From positions 2,666,001-2,730,000 of the forward strand of contig JAFEKX020000001.1 of the NCBI GenBank assembly GCA_016893485.2: a DNA stretch of 64,000 nt, given 5' to 3'. Below the pieces are notes generated by a model. That model saw only the letters and a program-made list of their open reading frames with translations. It searched no databases and was not told where the DNA came from. Shown here in pieces: positions 19,825-29,368 of the stretch (its first letter is position 1; every line of letters begins with the position of its first letter). This DNA comes from Streptomyces sp. P3. GTDB lineage: Bacteria > Actinomycetota > Actinomycetes > Streptomycetales > Streptomycetaceae. The position numbers and the translations under genes were made by a program.

Positions 19825-20322
19825 TTACGCGTCGGCCTTCCCCGCGCCCGCCAGCGCGGCGATCCGCTCCACGCCGAACGCGTACCCCTGCACACCGCAC
19901 CCCGCGATGACCCCGTCGGCCCGCAGCGAGACGTACGAGTGGTGCCGGAAGGCCTCGCGCTGGTGGATGTTGGAGATGTGGACCTCCACCACCGGCAGCC
20001 CGTCACAGGTGTTGAGGGCGTCCAGGATCGCGACCGAGGTGTGCGAGTAGGCGGCCGGGTTGATCACGATGCCGCAGTGGTTCAGCCGCGCCTCGTGGAT
20101 CCAGTCGACCAGTTCGCCCTCGTGGTTGGACTGCCGGAAGTCCACCGTGCCGCCGTGCCCGGCCGCCGCCTTGACGCAGAGGGCCTCGACGTCGGCGAGC
20201 GTGTCGGAACCGTAGATTTCCGGCTGGCGCTGGCCCAGGAGGTTCAGGTTGGGGCCGTTGAGGATCATGATCGGGGCGTTGGCCAGGGTGCGGGGCACGG
20301 TTCCTCCGGTCCGTTCGGACAT
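19825..20322 (-). CDS. aroQ: Type II 3-dehydroquinate dehydratase
   Basis: Converts 3-dehydroquinate to 3-dehydroshikimate, third step of the shikimate pathway; small dodecameric enzyme. Unbroken, 165 residues. Family signature [21 protein letters not shown] spans residues 18-38, so an extra 15-residue N-terminus precedes it. [16 protein letters not shown] and VVEVHISN carry the active-site region and catalytic His. Divergent to an MHS transporter, which raises the possibility of a shikimate-pathway substrate for that transporter. Confidence 0.96.
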   Translation of the reverse strand: MSERTGGTVPRTLANAPIMILNGPNLNLLGQRQPEIYGSDTLADVEALCVKAAAGHGGTVDFRQSNHEGELVDWIHEARLNHCGIVINPAAYSHTSVAILDALNTCDGLPVVEVHISNIHQREAFRHHSYVSLRADGVIAGCGVQGYAFGVERIAALAGAGKADA

Positions 20323-20438
20323 GTCGTTCGAGGCGGGGCCGCCGGTCGACGGCCGCTGCTCGGACCCGGTCTATCACGCCACCTCCGCACCACCGCGCGC
20401 CCCCGTAACCGTTGCTCACTGTGGGTAGTTGACGCGGC

Positions 20439-21741
20439 ATGCACGATCTACGCACAGTAAGACCCCCGTCCATGCTGCGCCTCGCGGCAGCCTCACTGGC
20501 CGGCACGGCGATCGAGTTCTACGACTTCTTCGTCTACGGCACGGCGGCGGCCCTGGTCCTCGGCCCCCTCTTCTTCCCGACGTTCTCACCGGTCGCGGGG
20601 ACGCTGGCGGCCTTCGGGACGTTCGGGGTGGGCTTCGTGGCGCGGCCGCTGGGCTCGATCCTGTTCGGGCACTTCGGGGACCGGCGCGGACGGCGGCCGG
20701 TCCTCGTCGCGTCACTCCTGCTGACCGGCGCCTCGACGGTCGCGGTCGGCTGCGTACCGTCGTACGGCTCGATCGGGGCGGCCGCTCCCGTGCTCCTCCT
20801 GGTGCTGCGCTTTCTGCAGGGCCTCGGACTCGGCGGGGAGTGGGGCGGGGCGGTGCTGCTGACCGCCGAGCACGCGCCCGCCGGGCGGCGCGGACTGTGG
20901 TCGAGCTTTCCGCAGATCGGGCCCGCGGTGGGGTTCCTGCTGGCGAACAGCGTGATGCTCACGCTGTCGGCGACCCTGACCGACGCGCAGTTCGCACAGT
21001 GGGGCTGGCGGGTGCCGTTCTGGGTGGCCGGGGTGCTGGCCCTGGGCGGGCTGTGGCTGCGTTCGTCGCTCGCGGAGAGCCCCGGTTCCTCGAACTCGAC
21101 GACCACGCGCGTGTGCCGCTCGCCGAAGTGGTGCGCGAACACTGGAGGTTGGTCCTGCTGACCGCCGGCGCGCTGTCGGTGGGCTACGCCGTGTTCTACG
21201 CGGTCACGACGTGGTCCCTCGCCTACGGCACGGAGCGGCTCGGGGTGAGCCGTACCGTCATGCTGACCTGCATCATGGCCGCCGTGGTGGTGAAGGGCTC
21301 GCTGACCCCGCTGGTGGCTCTGCTCAGCGACCGCTACGGGCGCCGTCCGCTGTGCCTGCTGGGGTGCACGGCCGCCGCGCTGTGGATGTTCCCGATGGTC
21401 GCGCTGCTCGCCACGGGTGCGCCGCTGCTGATGTTCGTCGGGTTCCTGGGGCGCTGCTCGCGTTCGTGACGATGTTCGCCGTGGTCGGCGCGTACCTGCC
21501 GGAGCTGTACGAGCCGCGGGTGCGCTGCACCGGCGCCGCCGTGGGCTACAACCTCGGCGGGGTCCTCGGCGGCGCGCTCACCCCGATCGTGGCGACGGCC
21601 CTCGCGGAGCACGGTGGGCGCGTCCCCTGGGGCGTGGGCGCCTATCTGACCGGAATCGCGCTGTTCAGCCTGGGCTGCTTCGCACTGCTGCCGGAGACCC
21701 GGCCGGTGGGGGCTGTGGCGGTGGAGCCGGTCACGGGGTGA
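20439..21741 (+). CDS. MFS transporter, metabolite:H+ symporter (MHS) family
   Basis: Proton-coupled symporter, 12 membrane segments expected. MHS hallmarks: AGTAIEFYDFFVYGTAAALV at the first helix, GHFGDRRGRRPVL in loop 2-3 and GLGLGGEWGGAVLLTAEHAP in helix 4. Frame breaks near 21085 and 21448 are single-base changes in G or C runs. Relatives carry shikimate, alpha-ketoglutarate, proline/betaine or citrate. Head-to-head with aroQ, so shikimate or dehydroshikimate is a reasonable but unproven guess. Confidence 0.88.
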
Positions 21742-21776
21742 GGGCGGGGGCGACGGACAGGGGCCGAGGACGGGGG

Positions 21777-21844
21777 CGTAAACGCTTGCGCAAGCGTTTA
21801 CGTCGGCGAACGGGACACCTCGCGCACGTGCGCAAGCGTTTACG
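21777..21844. promoter_or_regulatory. Perfect LacI-type palindrome plus a second partial site
   Basis: A 26-base perfect palindrome at 21777-21802 (halves CGTAAACGCTTGC and its complement) and a right half-site TGCGCAAGCGTTTACG at 21829-21844. The core equals the site before the LacI gene at 9787. It lies between the converging ends of two transport genes, an odd place for an operator. Confidence 0.7.
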
Positions 21845-21865
21845 CAGCCGTCCGGACCCCGCGCG

Positions 21866-22969
21866 CTACGGATTGATCGCCAGCTCCAAGTAGGCCGCGA
21901 ACAGCACCAGATGGACGCCACCCTGGAGCGGTGTCGCCCGTCCCGGCACCACCGTCAGCGAGCTGACCACGACCGTCAGGGCGAGCAGCACCATGTGGGT
22001 GGAGCCGAGCCCGAGGACGAGTGGGCCGGAGAGCCAGATGGAGGCCAGGGCGACGGCGGGGATGGTGAGGCCGATGCTGGCCATCGCCGAGCCGAGCGCG
22101 AGGTTGAGGCTGGTCTGCACCCGGTCGCGGCGGGCGGATCGCAGGGCGGCGATGGTCTCGGGGAGCAGCACGAGCAGCGCGATGATCACACCGACGACGG
22201 CGTGGTGCAGGCCGGCCGCCTCGACGCCGGACTCGATGGTCGGTGAGACGCCCTTGGCCAGTCCGACCACGCCGATCAGGGCGAGGCCCAGCAGTCCGAG
22301 GCTGATCAGGGCGGTGCGGGCGGACGGGGCGTCCGCGTGGATGTCCTTGGTGATCGTCTCGCCCTGGTGGGAGACGGGCAGGAAGTAGTCGCGGTGCCGC
22401 ACGGTCTGCGTGGCCACGAAGAGGCCGTACAGGGCGAGTGAGGAGAGCGCGGCGAAGGTGAGTTGGGCGCCGGAGAACTCCGGGCCGGGCTTGCTGGTGG
22501 TGAAGGTCGGCAGGACCAGGCTGAGCGTGGCGAGGGTCGCCACGGTGGCGAGGGCGGCGCCGGTGCCCTCGGGGTTGAAGACCGCCGTGCCGTGGCGCAG
22601 CGAGGCGACGATGAGGACCAGACCGACGATGCCGTTGCACGTGATCATGACGGCGGCGAAGACGGTGTCTCTGGCGAGGGTCGAGCTCTTGTCGCCGCCG
22701 TCGGCCATCAGGGTGACGATCAGGGCGACCTCGATGATCGTCACGGCGACGGCGAGGACCAGGGAGCCGAAGGGCTCGCCGACCCGGTGGGCGATCACCT
22801 CGGCGTGGTGCACCGCGGCGAGCACGGCACCGGCGAGGACCACGGTCACCAGGGCGACGACCACACCGGGCAGATCCTTCCGCCCCCAGGTGAAGACCAG
22901 GAGGACGGCCGCGAGCACCGGTACGACGGTCGTCCACTGGGTGGTGAGCGACCTGAGCCGAGTGATCAT
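21866..22969 (-). CDS. Calcium/proton antiporter, ChaA/CaCA family
   Basis: Integral membrane antiporter expected to expel Ca2+ or Na+ in exchange for protons. Unbroken, 367 residues, about 11 hydrophobic segments. The two inverted alpha-repeats are recognisable by GEPFGSLVLAVAVTIIEVAL and, in the second half, ALLVLLPETIAALRSARRDR followed by QTSLNLALGSAMASIGLTIP, with the acidic residues used for ion binding. It stands alone and converges on the MHS gene. Confidence 0.9.
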   Translation of the reverse strand: MITRLRSLTTQWTTVVPVLAAVLLVFTWGRKDLPGVVVALVTVVLAGAVLAAVHHAEVIAHRVGEPFGSLVLAVAVTIIEVALIVTLMADGGDKSSTLARDTVFAAVMITCNGIVGLVLIVASLRHGTAVFNPEGTGAALATVATLATLSLVLPTFTTSKPGPEFSGAQLTFAALSSLALYGLFVATQTVRHRDYFLPVSHQGETITKDIHADAPSARTALISLGLLGLALIGVVGLAKGVSPTIESGVEAAGLHHAVVGVIIALLVLLPETIAALRSARRDRVQTSLNLALGSAMASIGLTIPAVALASIWLSGPLVLGLGSTHMVLLALTVVVSSLTVVPGRATPLQGGVHLVLFAAYLELAINP

Positions 22970-23161
22970 GAAGCGATCCTCGCAGAGGCGTTCAGCGCCC
23001 GCATTCCGGCGTCGGCGGGCTCGTCCCGCGTCACCTGGACGCGGGTGGCCGGTATCCGACGAAGCACCGGGAGCGGTGATCGGCGATTCATGGTGCGTGC
23101 TCCCGGTGCTCGTGTTCCGGCGACTTCTGACGTCGTCGTCCTGCGTCGGACGGGATCAGGA

Positions 23162-24163
23162 TCAGGCGTCGATGCTGTCCTTCGGGGTGCCTTCGGCCTC
23201 GGTCCTGGCCGCCTCGGCGGCGGCCGTCTTCTTATTGGCCATCAGGCTGGTGATCGTGGTGACGATCAGGACCCCGCAGATCACGCCCAGCGAGACCGGG
23301 ATGCTGATCTCCGGGACATGGACGCCCGATTCGTGCAGCGCGTGCAGCACCAGCTTGACGCCGATGAACCCGAGGATGACCGACAGGCCGTAGCTGAGGT
23401 GGACCAGCTTCTTGAGCAGGCCGCCGATGAGGAAGTACAGCTGGCGCAGACCCATCAGCGCGAAGGCGTTGGCCGTGAACACGATGTACGGGTCCTGGGT
23501 CAGGCCGAAGATCGCGGGGATGGAGTCGAGGGCGAACAGCACGTCCGTCGTACCGATGGCGAGCATCACGACCAGCATCGGGGTCATGACCCGCTTGCCG
23601 TTCTCCCGGATCCACAGCTTGGTGCCGTGGTAGCGGTCGGCCACGCCGAAGCGGCGCTCGGCGGCCTTGAGGAGCTTGTTCTCCTCGAACTCCTCGTCCT
23701 CCTCGTCGGCGCGGGCCTCCTGGATGAGCTTCCAGGCGGTCCAGATGAGGAAGGCACCGAAGATGTAGAAGACCCACGCGAAGCTGGCGAGGATGGCCGC
23801 GCCGGCCGCGATGAAGATGGCCCGCAGGACCAGGGCTATGAGGACACCGACGAGCAGCACCCGCTGCTGGTACTGCGAGGGCACGGCGAACTTCGCCATG
23901 ATCAGGACGAAGACGAAGAGGTTGTCGACGCTCAGCGACTTCTCGGTGATGAAGCCCGCGAAGAACTCGCCGCCCGCCTGACCGCCCCCGAAGAGGAGCA
24001 GGCCGAGTCCGAACAGTCCGGCGAGGGCGATCCAGACGATCGTCCAGATCCCGGCTTCCTTGATCGACACGTCATGCGGCTTGCGGCCGATGAAGAAATC
24101 GACCGCGATGAGGGCCGCCAGCCCCACGATGGTCAGGACCCACAGGGTCACGGAAACATCCAC
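23162..24163 (-). CDS. TerC family integral membrane protein
   Basis: Polytopic membrane protein of the TerC/Alx family, linked to Mn2+ export or metal loading of secreted proteins and to tellurite resistance. Unbroken, 333 residues, about nine membrane segments. Conserved motifs: ITEKSLSVDNLFVFVLIMAK, GTTDVLFALDSIPAIFGLTQ (with the conserved acidic residues) and FALMGLRQLYFLIGGLL. An acidic cytoplasmic loop (ADEEDEEFEENK) lies between helices. ATG 24163 follows GGAGGAG. The 5' leader contains a yybP-ykoY-like element, implying manganese control. Bases 22970-23161 show no gene. Confidence 0.93.
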   Translation of the reverse strand: MDVSVTLWVLTIVGLAALIAVDFFIGRKPHDVSIKEAGIWTIVWIALAGLFGLGLLLFGGGQAGGEFFAGFITEKSLSVDNLFVFVLIMAKFAVPSQYQQRVLLVGVLIALVLRAIFIAAGAAILASFAWVFYIFGAFLIWTAWKLIQEARADEEDEEFEENKLLKAAERRFGVADRYHGTKLWIRENGKRVMTPMLVVMLAIGTTDVLFALDSIPAIFGLTQDPYIVFTANAFALMGLRQLYFLIGGLLKKLVHLSYGLSVILGFIGVKLVLHALHESGVHVPEISIPVSLGVICGVLIVTTITSLMANKKTAAAEAARTEAEGTPKDSIDA

Positions 24164-24207
24164 TACTGCTCCTCCGGCGGTATTAACGGCAAATGGTCAG
24201 CGTCGTC

Positions 24208-24322
24208 GCTACCGGAGGTCTCTTCCACCTTGGACGGGCGCCCAGGGCCGACGCCCCGGGATCTGGCCTGATCCGTATTGACGGGTACGCCGCAGCAGAT
24301 AGGGAGTACTCCCCCTCCGTAC
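24208..24322 (-). promoter_or_regulatory. yybP-ykoY (manganese) riboswitch candidate in the terC leader
   Basis: On the minus strand the outer stem CGGAGG (near 24318) pairs with CCTCCG (near 24214). Inside it the 5' side reads GGGGGAGTA and the 3' side GGAAGAGACC, the conserved loop segments of yybP-ykoY RNAs; CCGTCAATACGG forms an internal hairpin. Known members sense Mn2+ and often precede TerC/Alx or MntP genes, as here. The structure was judged by eye, not by a covariance model. Confidence 0.7.
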
Positions 24323-24399
24323 GGACGACAGTACCCCAATCACCAAGGAATAGTAAAGCGCTTTGCAAAAGGTTAATAAAAACAGCTGGTCAGGAGTCT

Positions 24400-26400
24400 T
24401 TACCTGTGCTTGGTACGAGCGGCCGCGACCGCTGTCAGCACCTGTCGCAGCACCTGGCTGCCGGGCGGCACGACCGACGGCTCGTACGTCCACGCGTGTC
24501 CGACCCAGGGTCGGCGAGGTGGTCGTCGGGCAGCGGGGTGAGGCGCATCAGCGAACGCCAGAGGGGGTCGAGCAACGGGCCGTAGCCCGCCGCGTCCTCG
24601 CGGTCCGCGACCATCATCAGATGGACGCCGACGGCCGGCCCCTCGTCCGCGAGATAGCGGAGCTGGGTCACGGCACGGTCGTCGAAGCCGTGCGGGAAGT
24701 CGTTGACGATCAGCAGCTGTTCGGCCGGGTCCAGACCGGGCGGCAGCGAGTCGGCGGCGCCGCCCCGCACCGCCATCTGCACCAGGTCCACCCGCTGGGT
24801 GAGCCGGGTCAGGACGTCCGTCACCCCGGCGGCACCCGCGGCGGGCGGCGCGGCGAGCACGCCCGTCTGCACCAGCGGAGCCAGCGCCTGCGCCGCCGAA
24901 CCGGCCGGGTCGATGACGTGCACGGCGAACTCCCCGTCGGGTACACGGCCAGCAGCCGGGCCGCGTGCGCGACGGCCGTGTCCAGCGCGAGGCGCCGGAC
25001 TTCGTGGGAGTCGGCGAAGGAGCCGTCGAGCGACTCCCCGTTCCCGCTGTCGATCCACAGGCCGCGCTCCAACGGCAGCCGGACCAGCATCGGAATGCGC
25101 AGCTCGGGGCTCTCCGGGAGATGGAGATCACCCAGGCGCAGGGCCATGGGTATCTCCATCGGGACGCGGTAGCCGTGCCAGACCGGGTTGTCCCAGCCGG
25201 CGAACGCCGGTGGGAGCGCGGGTTCGACCACGTCGGCCTCGGCGACGAGTTGGTCGAGGTCCCGGTCGAGGGCGGCCCGTGCCTGGTCGACGAGTTGGGC
25301 GTGCCTGGCCTGGGCCGCCTCGCGGGCCGCGTCGCCCTGACCGCCCATCCGGCTGCGCGGGTCGGAAAGGGCCTGGTCGAGTTCCTTCTCCATGCGCGAG
25401 TCCGCGAAGTCGACCGCGCTGCGGTACGCGGACATGGTGCGCGCCAGGTCCTCGAACATGCCCCACACCTGGTTGTAGAGCCGCTCCTCCATCGACCACC
25501 CCGTCGCGTCCCCGGCAACGGGCCGCGCGGGCTGCCCGGGCGCACCCGGCGGCACGGCCGGCGCGGGCTGCGGCGGCGCCCCGGCCTGCCGCCGCGGATG
25601 GCTGTAGTCGACCGGCCCCCGGCCGCGGAAGCCCCGGGCTGGGTGCCATCGGCGTCCGCCCCACCACCGGAATACCCGGCCTGCGGGGTGCCCTGCGCCC
25701 CGTACGAAGAACCCGACTGCGGTCCTACGGCTCCGGGGGCGCCCTGTGTCGTAGCACCGCTCCCCTCGGGGCCGAGGGCCGGTGTGGCCGTCTGGCGGGT
25801 GCGGTCGGTGTCCGGGGTGCGGGGCGGGGGTGCCGCCACGGAGCGGGCTAGGCCCTGGGCCACCGCTTCGTTGATGCCGCCGGCCAGCTGGAGGGCCTGG
25901 GGCAGGCCCTGGTCGGTGAGGAGTTCGGCGAGGCCGCCCGCGTAGCCCTGGCCCACGGCGCGGACTTTCCAGGCGCCCTGTCTGCGGTACAGCTCCAGGG
26001 CCACGACCGCCGACTCGGCGTCCAGGCCGGTGATCGTGTAGCTCGCGACCTCGGTGCCGTCGAGGCCGGTGACCGCCACGAAGGGCGCGGCGACGGCGCC
26101 GAAGCGGGTGGGTCCTTCGCCGCCGAGGGGCAGGGCGAGGAGCACGCTGACGCGGTGCACGACCTCCGGCATGGCGCCCAGGTCCACCGCGAGACGGTGG
26201 TCGGCGGCCGCCTGCTTGGAGACCTCGAGGCCGGGCAGGGTGGGTGTGCCGGGGTGGGCCACCCACTCGACGCCGTGGATCCTGCCGTGCTCGTCGCCGA
26301 GCGTGGCGGCGGCCACGACCGGCTTGCCGGCCGCGACCCGGATCTCCAGACGCACATGGGACAGCGGGTGGTTCTGCCCCCGCACCAGCTCGGCTGCCAT
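24400..26400 (-). CDS. TerD domain fused to an FtsK-like module with degenerate P-loop
   Basis: About 667 residues. Residues 1-175 are a TerD-like domain (LPGLEVSKQAAADHRLAVDL, AVVALELYRRQGAWKVRAVG) with weak calcium-ligand loops. A Gly/Pro/Gln/Ala-rich linker of about 110 residues follows, then a helical segment (MEERLYNQVWGMFEDLARTM), then a region resembling FtsK/SpoIIIE-type ATPases: RLGDLHLPESPELRIPMLVR, VHVIDPAG, LLIVNDFPHGFDD, GVHLMMVADRED. The Walker A place reads SGNGESLDG and Walker B ends ND, so ATP hydrolysis is doubtful. Frame breaks near 25630, 24945 and 24505 are single bases. Preceded by a classical TerD gene 50 bases upstream; likely one operon. Confidence 0.75.
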   Translation of the reverse strand: MAAELVRGQNHPLSHVRLEIRVAAGKPVVAAATLGDEHGRIHGVEWVAHPGTPTLPGLEVSKQAAADHRLAVDLGAMPEVVHRVSVLLALPLGGEGPTRFGAVAAPFVAVTGLDGTEVASYTITGLDAESAVVALELYRRQGAWKVRAVGQGYAGGLAELLTDQGLPQALQLAGGINEAVAQGLARSVAAPPPRTPDTDRTRQTATPALGPEGSGATTQGAPGAVGPQSGSSYGAQGTPQAGYSGGGADADGTQPGASAAGGRSTTAIRGGRPGRRRSPRRPCRRVRPGSPRGPLPGTRRGGRWRSGSTTRCGACSRTWRAPCPRTAARSTSRTRAWRRNSTRPFPTRAAGWAVRATRPARRPRPGTPNSSTRHGPPSTGTSTNSSPRPTWSNPRSHRRSPAGTTRSGTATASRWRYPWPCAWVISISRRAPSCAFRCWSGCRWSAACGSTAGTGSRSTAPSPTPTKSGASRWTRPSRTRPGCWPCTRRGVRRARHRPGRFGGAGAGSAGADGRARRAARRGCRRGDGRPDPAHPAGGPGADGGAGRRRRLAAARSGPGRTAADRQRLPARLRRPCRDPAPLSRGRGAGRRRPSDDGRGPRGRGGLRPVARPPLAFADAPHPAARRPPRRPWVGHAWTYEPSVVPPGSQVLRQVLTAVAAARTKHR

Positions 26401-26450
26401 CGCTCTCGTCCCCCTGCTCAGCCGTGTCGTGTCGTGTGCGCCGGGCTGTC

Positions 26451-27028
26451 CTACAGGTGCGGCAGGATCGCCGGCATCAGGTCCTGGAAGGTGCGGCCGT
26501 TGGTCGGTGTGCCGAGGGCCGTCAGCGTCCAGCCCGAGCCGGTGCGGTGGACTTTGGCCATGATCTGGGCCGTGTACTGGCCGCCGCCCGCCAGGGTGTA
26601 GCGGGCCAGCTCCTGGCCGTTGGTCTCGTCGACCAGGCGGCAGAACGCGTTCTGCACCTCCTGGAAGGTCTGGCCCGTGAAGGAGTTCACGGTGAAGACG
26701 ATCTGGTCGATGTGGACCGGCACGCGCGCGAGGTCGACGAGGATCGCCTCGTCGTCGCCGCCCTGGCCGACACCGCCGACGAGGTTGTCACCGGTGTGGC
26801 GCACGGAGCCGTCGTCGCTGACCAGGTGGCGGAAGAACACGACGTCGACGGGCTGCTTGTCCGCGAAGAGCACGGCGGACGCGTCGAGGTCGATCTCCCG
26901 GGTGCGCGAGCCGAAGAGGCCGCGCCGGGAGCCGCCTGCCAGCCGAGACCCATGCGCACCGCGGTCAGGCCGGACCCGTCGTTCTTCTGCAGACTGATGG
27001 CCTGACCCTTGGTCATGTTGACCGTCAC
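26451..27028 (-). CDS. TerD family stress protein
   Basis: Small cytoplasmic calcium-binding stress protein of the TerD family, about 192 residues. Begins VNMTKGQAISLQKNDGSGL, as in the family; the calcium loop is HTGDNLVGGVGQGGDDEAIL; ends with PVHIDQIVFTVNSFTGQTF and the YTAQIMAKVHRTG segment. GTG 27028 follows GAGAGGGG by 7 bases. One base is missing near 26937. A damage-type promoter (27084-27106) precedes it, and the TerD-fusion gene follows. Confidence 0.92.
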
Positions 27029-27083
27029 GGCTGTTCCCCTCTCGAACTGTCCCCTGTTGCCGCGGAATCCGCGGATGTCCAGA

Positions 27084-27106
27084 ACCCTACGCAGCGCCAC
27101 TGACAG
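27084..27106 (-). promoter_or_regulatory. RecA-NDp/PafBC-type promoter of terD
   Basis: Minus strand CTGTCAGTGGC starts at 27106 and TAGGGT ends at 27084 with the standard 11-base gap between hexamers. Transcription would begin about 45-50 bases before the GTG start, leaving room for the ribosome binding site. Confidence 0.7.
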
Positions 27107-27187
27107 CGCCGAACCCCGCATCGGACTTTGTGGCGGTCTTGCAACACAGCGCGCATACCCCGAGGTCCGGCGGTCCAGCCGGGCCGG

Positions 27188-29328
27188 TCAGGCCAGGCCC
27201 GCCTCCTTCATCTGACGCAGTTCCTTCTTCATCTCGTGCACCTCGTCGCGCAGGCGGGCAGCGACCTCGAACTGCAGGTCGGCGGCGGCGGCGCGCATGC
27301 GGTCGGTCATCTCCTCGATCTGCTCGGCGAGTTCGGCCGCGGGGCGGTCGGTCGGGGCGCCGTCCTTGGCCTTGCCCTTGGCGGACTTGGCGTTCTTCGC
27401 CGCCTTGCCGAGGGCGGGCACGGGGGCCTTGGCGCCCTTGCCGTCCTTGGACTTGCGGTAGCCCGAGCCGAGCAGCTCCTCCGTGTCGACGTCTTCGCGG
27501 GCGATCTGCGCGACGATGTCGTTGATCTTCTTGCGGAGCGGCTGGGGGTCGATGCCGCGCTCCGTGTTGTACGCGACCTGCTTCTCACGGCGGCGGTTGG
27601 TCTCCTCGATGGCCTTCTCCATGGCCGGGGTGATCCGGTCGGCGTACATGTGGACCTGTCCGGAGACGTTGCGCGCCGCGCGGCCGATGGTCTGGATCAG
27701 GGAGGTGCCGGAGCGCAGGAAGCCCTCCTTGTCGGCGTCCAGGATGGCGACCAGGGACACCTCGGGGAGGTCGAGGCCCTCGCGGAGGAGGTTGATGCCG
27801 ACGAGGACGTCGAACTCGCCGGAGCGCAGCTCGCGCAGCAGCTCGATGCGGCGCAGGGTGTCGACGTCGCTGTGCAGGTAGCGGACCTGGATGCCGAGCT
27901 CCAGGAAGTAGTCCGTGAGGTCCTCGGCCATCTTCTTGGTGAGGGTGGTGACCAGGACCCGCTCGTCCTTCTCGGTGCGCTTGCGGATCTCGTGCACCAG
28001 GTCGTCGATCTGGCCCTCGGTGGGCTTGACGACGACCTCGGGGTCGATGAGGCCGGTGGGGCGGATGATCTGCTCCACGGCGCCGTCCGCGCGCGACAGC
28101 TCGTACTTCCCGGGGTCGCCGACAGGTAGACGGTCTGTCCGATGCGCTTCTGGAACTCCTCCCACTTCAGGGGGCGGTTGTCCAGGGCGGAGGGCAGCCG
28201 GAAGCCGTGGTCGACGAGGGTGCGCTTGCGGGAGGCGTCGCCCTCGTACATGGCGCCGATCTGCGGGACCGTGTTGTGCGACTCGTCGATGACGAGCAGG
28301 AAGTCTTCCGGAAAGTAGTCGATCAGGGTGTTCGGCGCGGAGCCGGGCTGACGGCCGTCGAAGTGCATCGAGTAGTTCTCGACGCCGGAGCAGGAGCCGA
28401 TCTGGCGGAGCATCTCCAGGTCGTAGGTGGTCCGCATGCGCAGGCGCTGGGCCTCCAGGAGCTTGCCCTGCTTCTCCATCTCGGCGAGCCGCTCAGGCGA
28501 GTTCCTTCTCGATGTCGTTGACCGCCCGCTCCATGCGCTCGGGGCCGGCGATGCGATGTAGTGGGAGGCCGGGAAGACGTAGAGGTGCTCGTCCTCGCTG
28601 ATGATCTCGCCGGTGAGCGGGTGGAGGGTGGAGAGGGCCTCGATCTCGTCGCCGAACATCTCGATGCGGACGGCGAGCTCCTCGTAGACCGGGAAGATCT
28701 CGATGGTGTCGCCGCGGACGCGGAAGGTGCCCCGGGTGAAGGCCAGGTCGTTGCGCGTGTACTGGATGTCGACGAAGCGGCGCAGCAGCTGGTCGCGGTC
28801 GATCTCGTCGCCGACCTTGAGGGGGACCATGCGGTCCACGTACTCCTGCGGAGTACCGAGGCCGTAGATGCAGGAGACCGAGGCGACCACGATGACGTCA
28901 CGCCGGGTGAGCAGCGAGTTGGTCGCGGAGTGGCGCAGGCGCTCCACCTCCTCGTTGATTGAGGAGTCCTTCTCGATGTAGGTGTCCGACTGCGGGACGT
29001 AGGCCTCGGGTTGGTAGTAGTCGTAGTACGAGACGAAGTACTCGACGGCGTTGTTCGGCAGGAGCTCGCGGAACTCGTTGGCCAGCTGGGCGGCCAGGGT
29101 CTTGTTCGGCGCCATCACCAGGGTGGGGCGCTGGAGCTTCTCGATCATCCACGCGGTGGTCGCGGACTTGCCGGTGCCGGTCGCGCCCAGGAGGACGACG
29201 TCCTTCTCACCTGCCTCGACGCGTCGGGCCAGCTCGGCGATGGCCGCCGGCTGGTCGCCGCTGGGCTGGTAGGGGCTGACGACCTCGAAAGGCGCCACCG
29301 TACGTTCGATGTGAGAAACGGGCCGCAT
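27188..29328 (-). CDS. uvrB: Excinuclease ABC subunit B
   Basis: Damage-verifying helicase of nucleotide excision repair, about 713 residues. Walker A is GATGTGKS; the beta-hairpin region [20 protein letters not shown], Walker B LLVIDESH, motif [11 protein letters not shown] and the C-terminal UVR motif ([20 protein letters not shown]) are present. A Lys/Ala-rich insert precedes the UVR motif. Frame breaks: near 28553 an apparent ATCGC duplication, near 28505 an extra T, near 28117 a missing G. The ATG at 29328 has no ribosome binding site and lies 7 bases after a TACGGT box. Confidence 0.96.
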
Positions 29329-29335
29329 GGAACCA

Positions 29336-29358
29336 ACCGTACGACCCGCCACTGACAA
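29336..29358 (-). promoter_or_regulatory. RecA-NDp/PafBC-type promoter of uvrB (leaderless)
   Basis: Minus strand TTGTCAGTGGC starts at 29358 and TACGGT ends at 29336, 11 bases between hexamers and 7 bases before ATG. The best match to the damage-promoter consensus in the window together with that of ogt. Confidence 0.8.
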
Positions 29359-29368
29359 CCGGGTCGGA

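Noticed and set aside
21777..21802. Terminator role for the perfect palindrome
   Set aside because: No T run and essentially no loop; identity with the site before the LacI gene points to an operator instead.
29145..29368. Extension of the MHYT protein into uvrB
   Set aside because: The frame is open only by composition; the family ends shortly after the last helix and uvrB has a well-defined start and promoter there.
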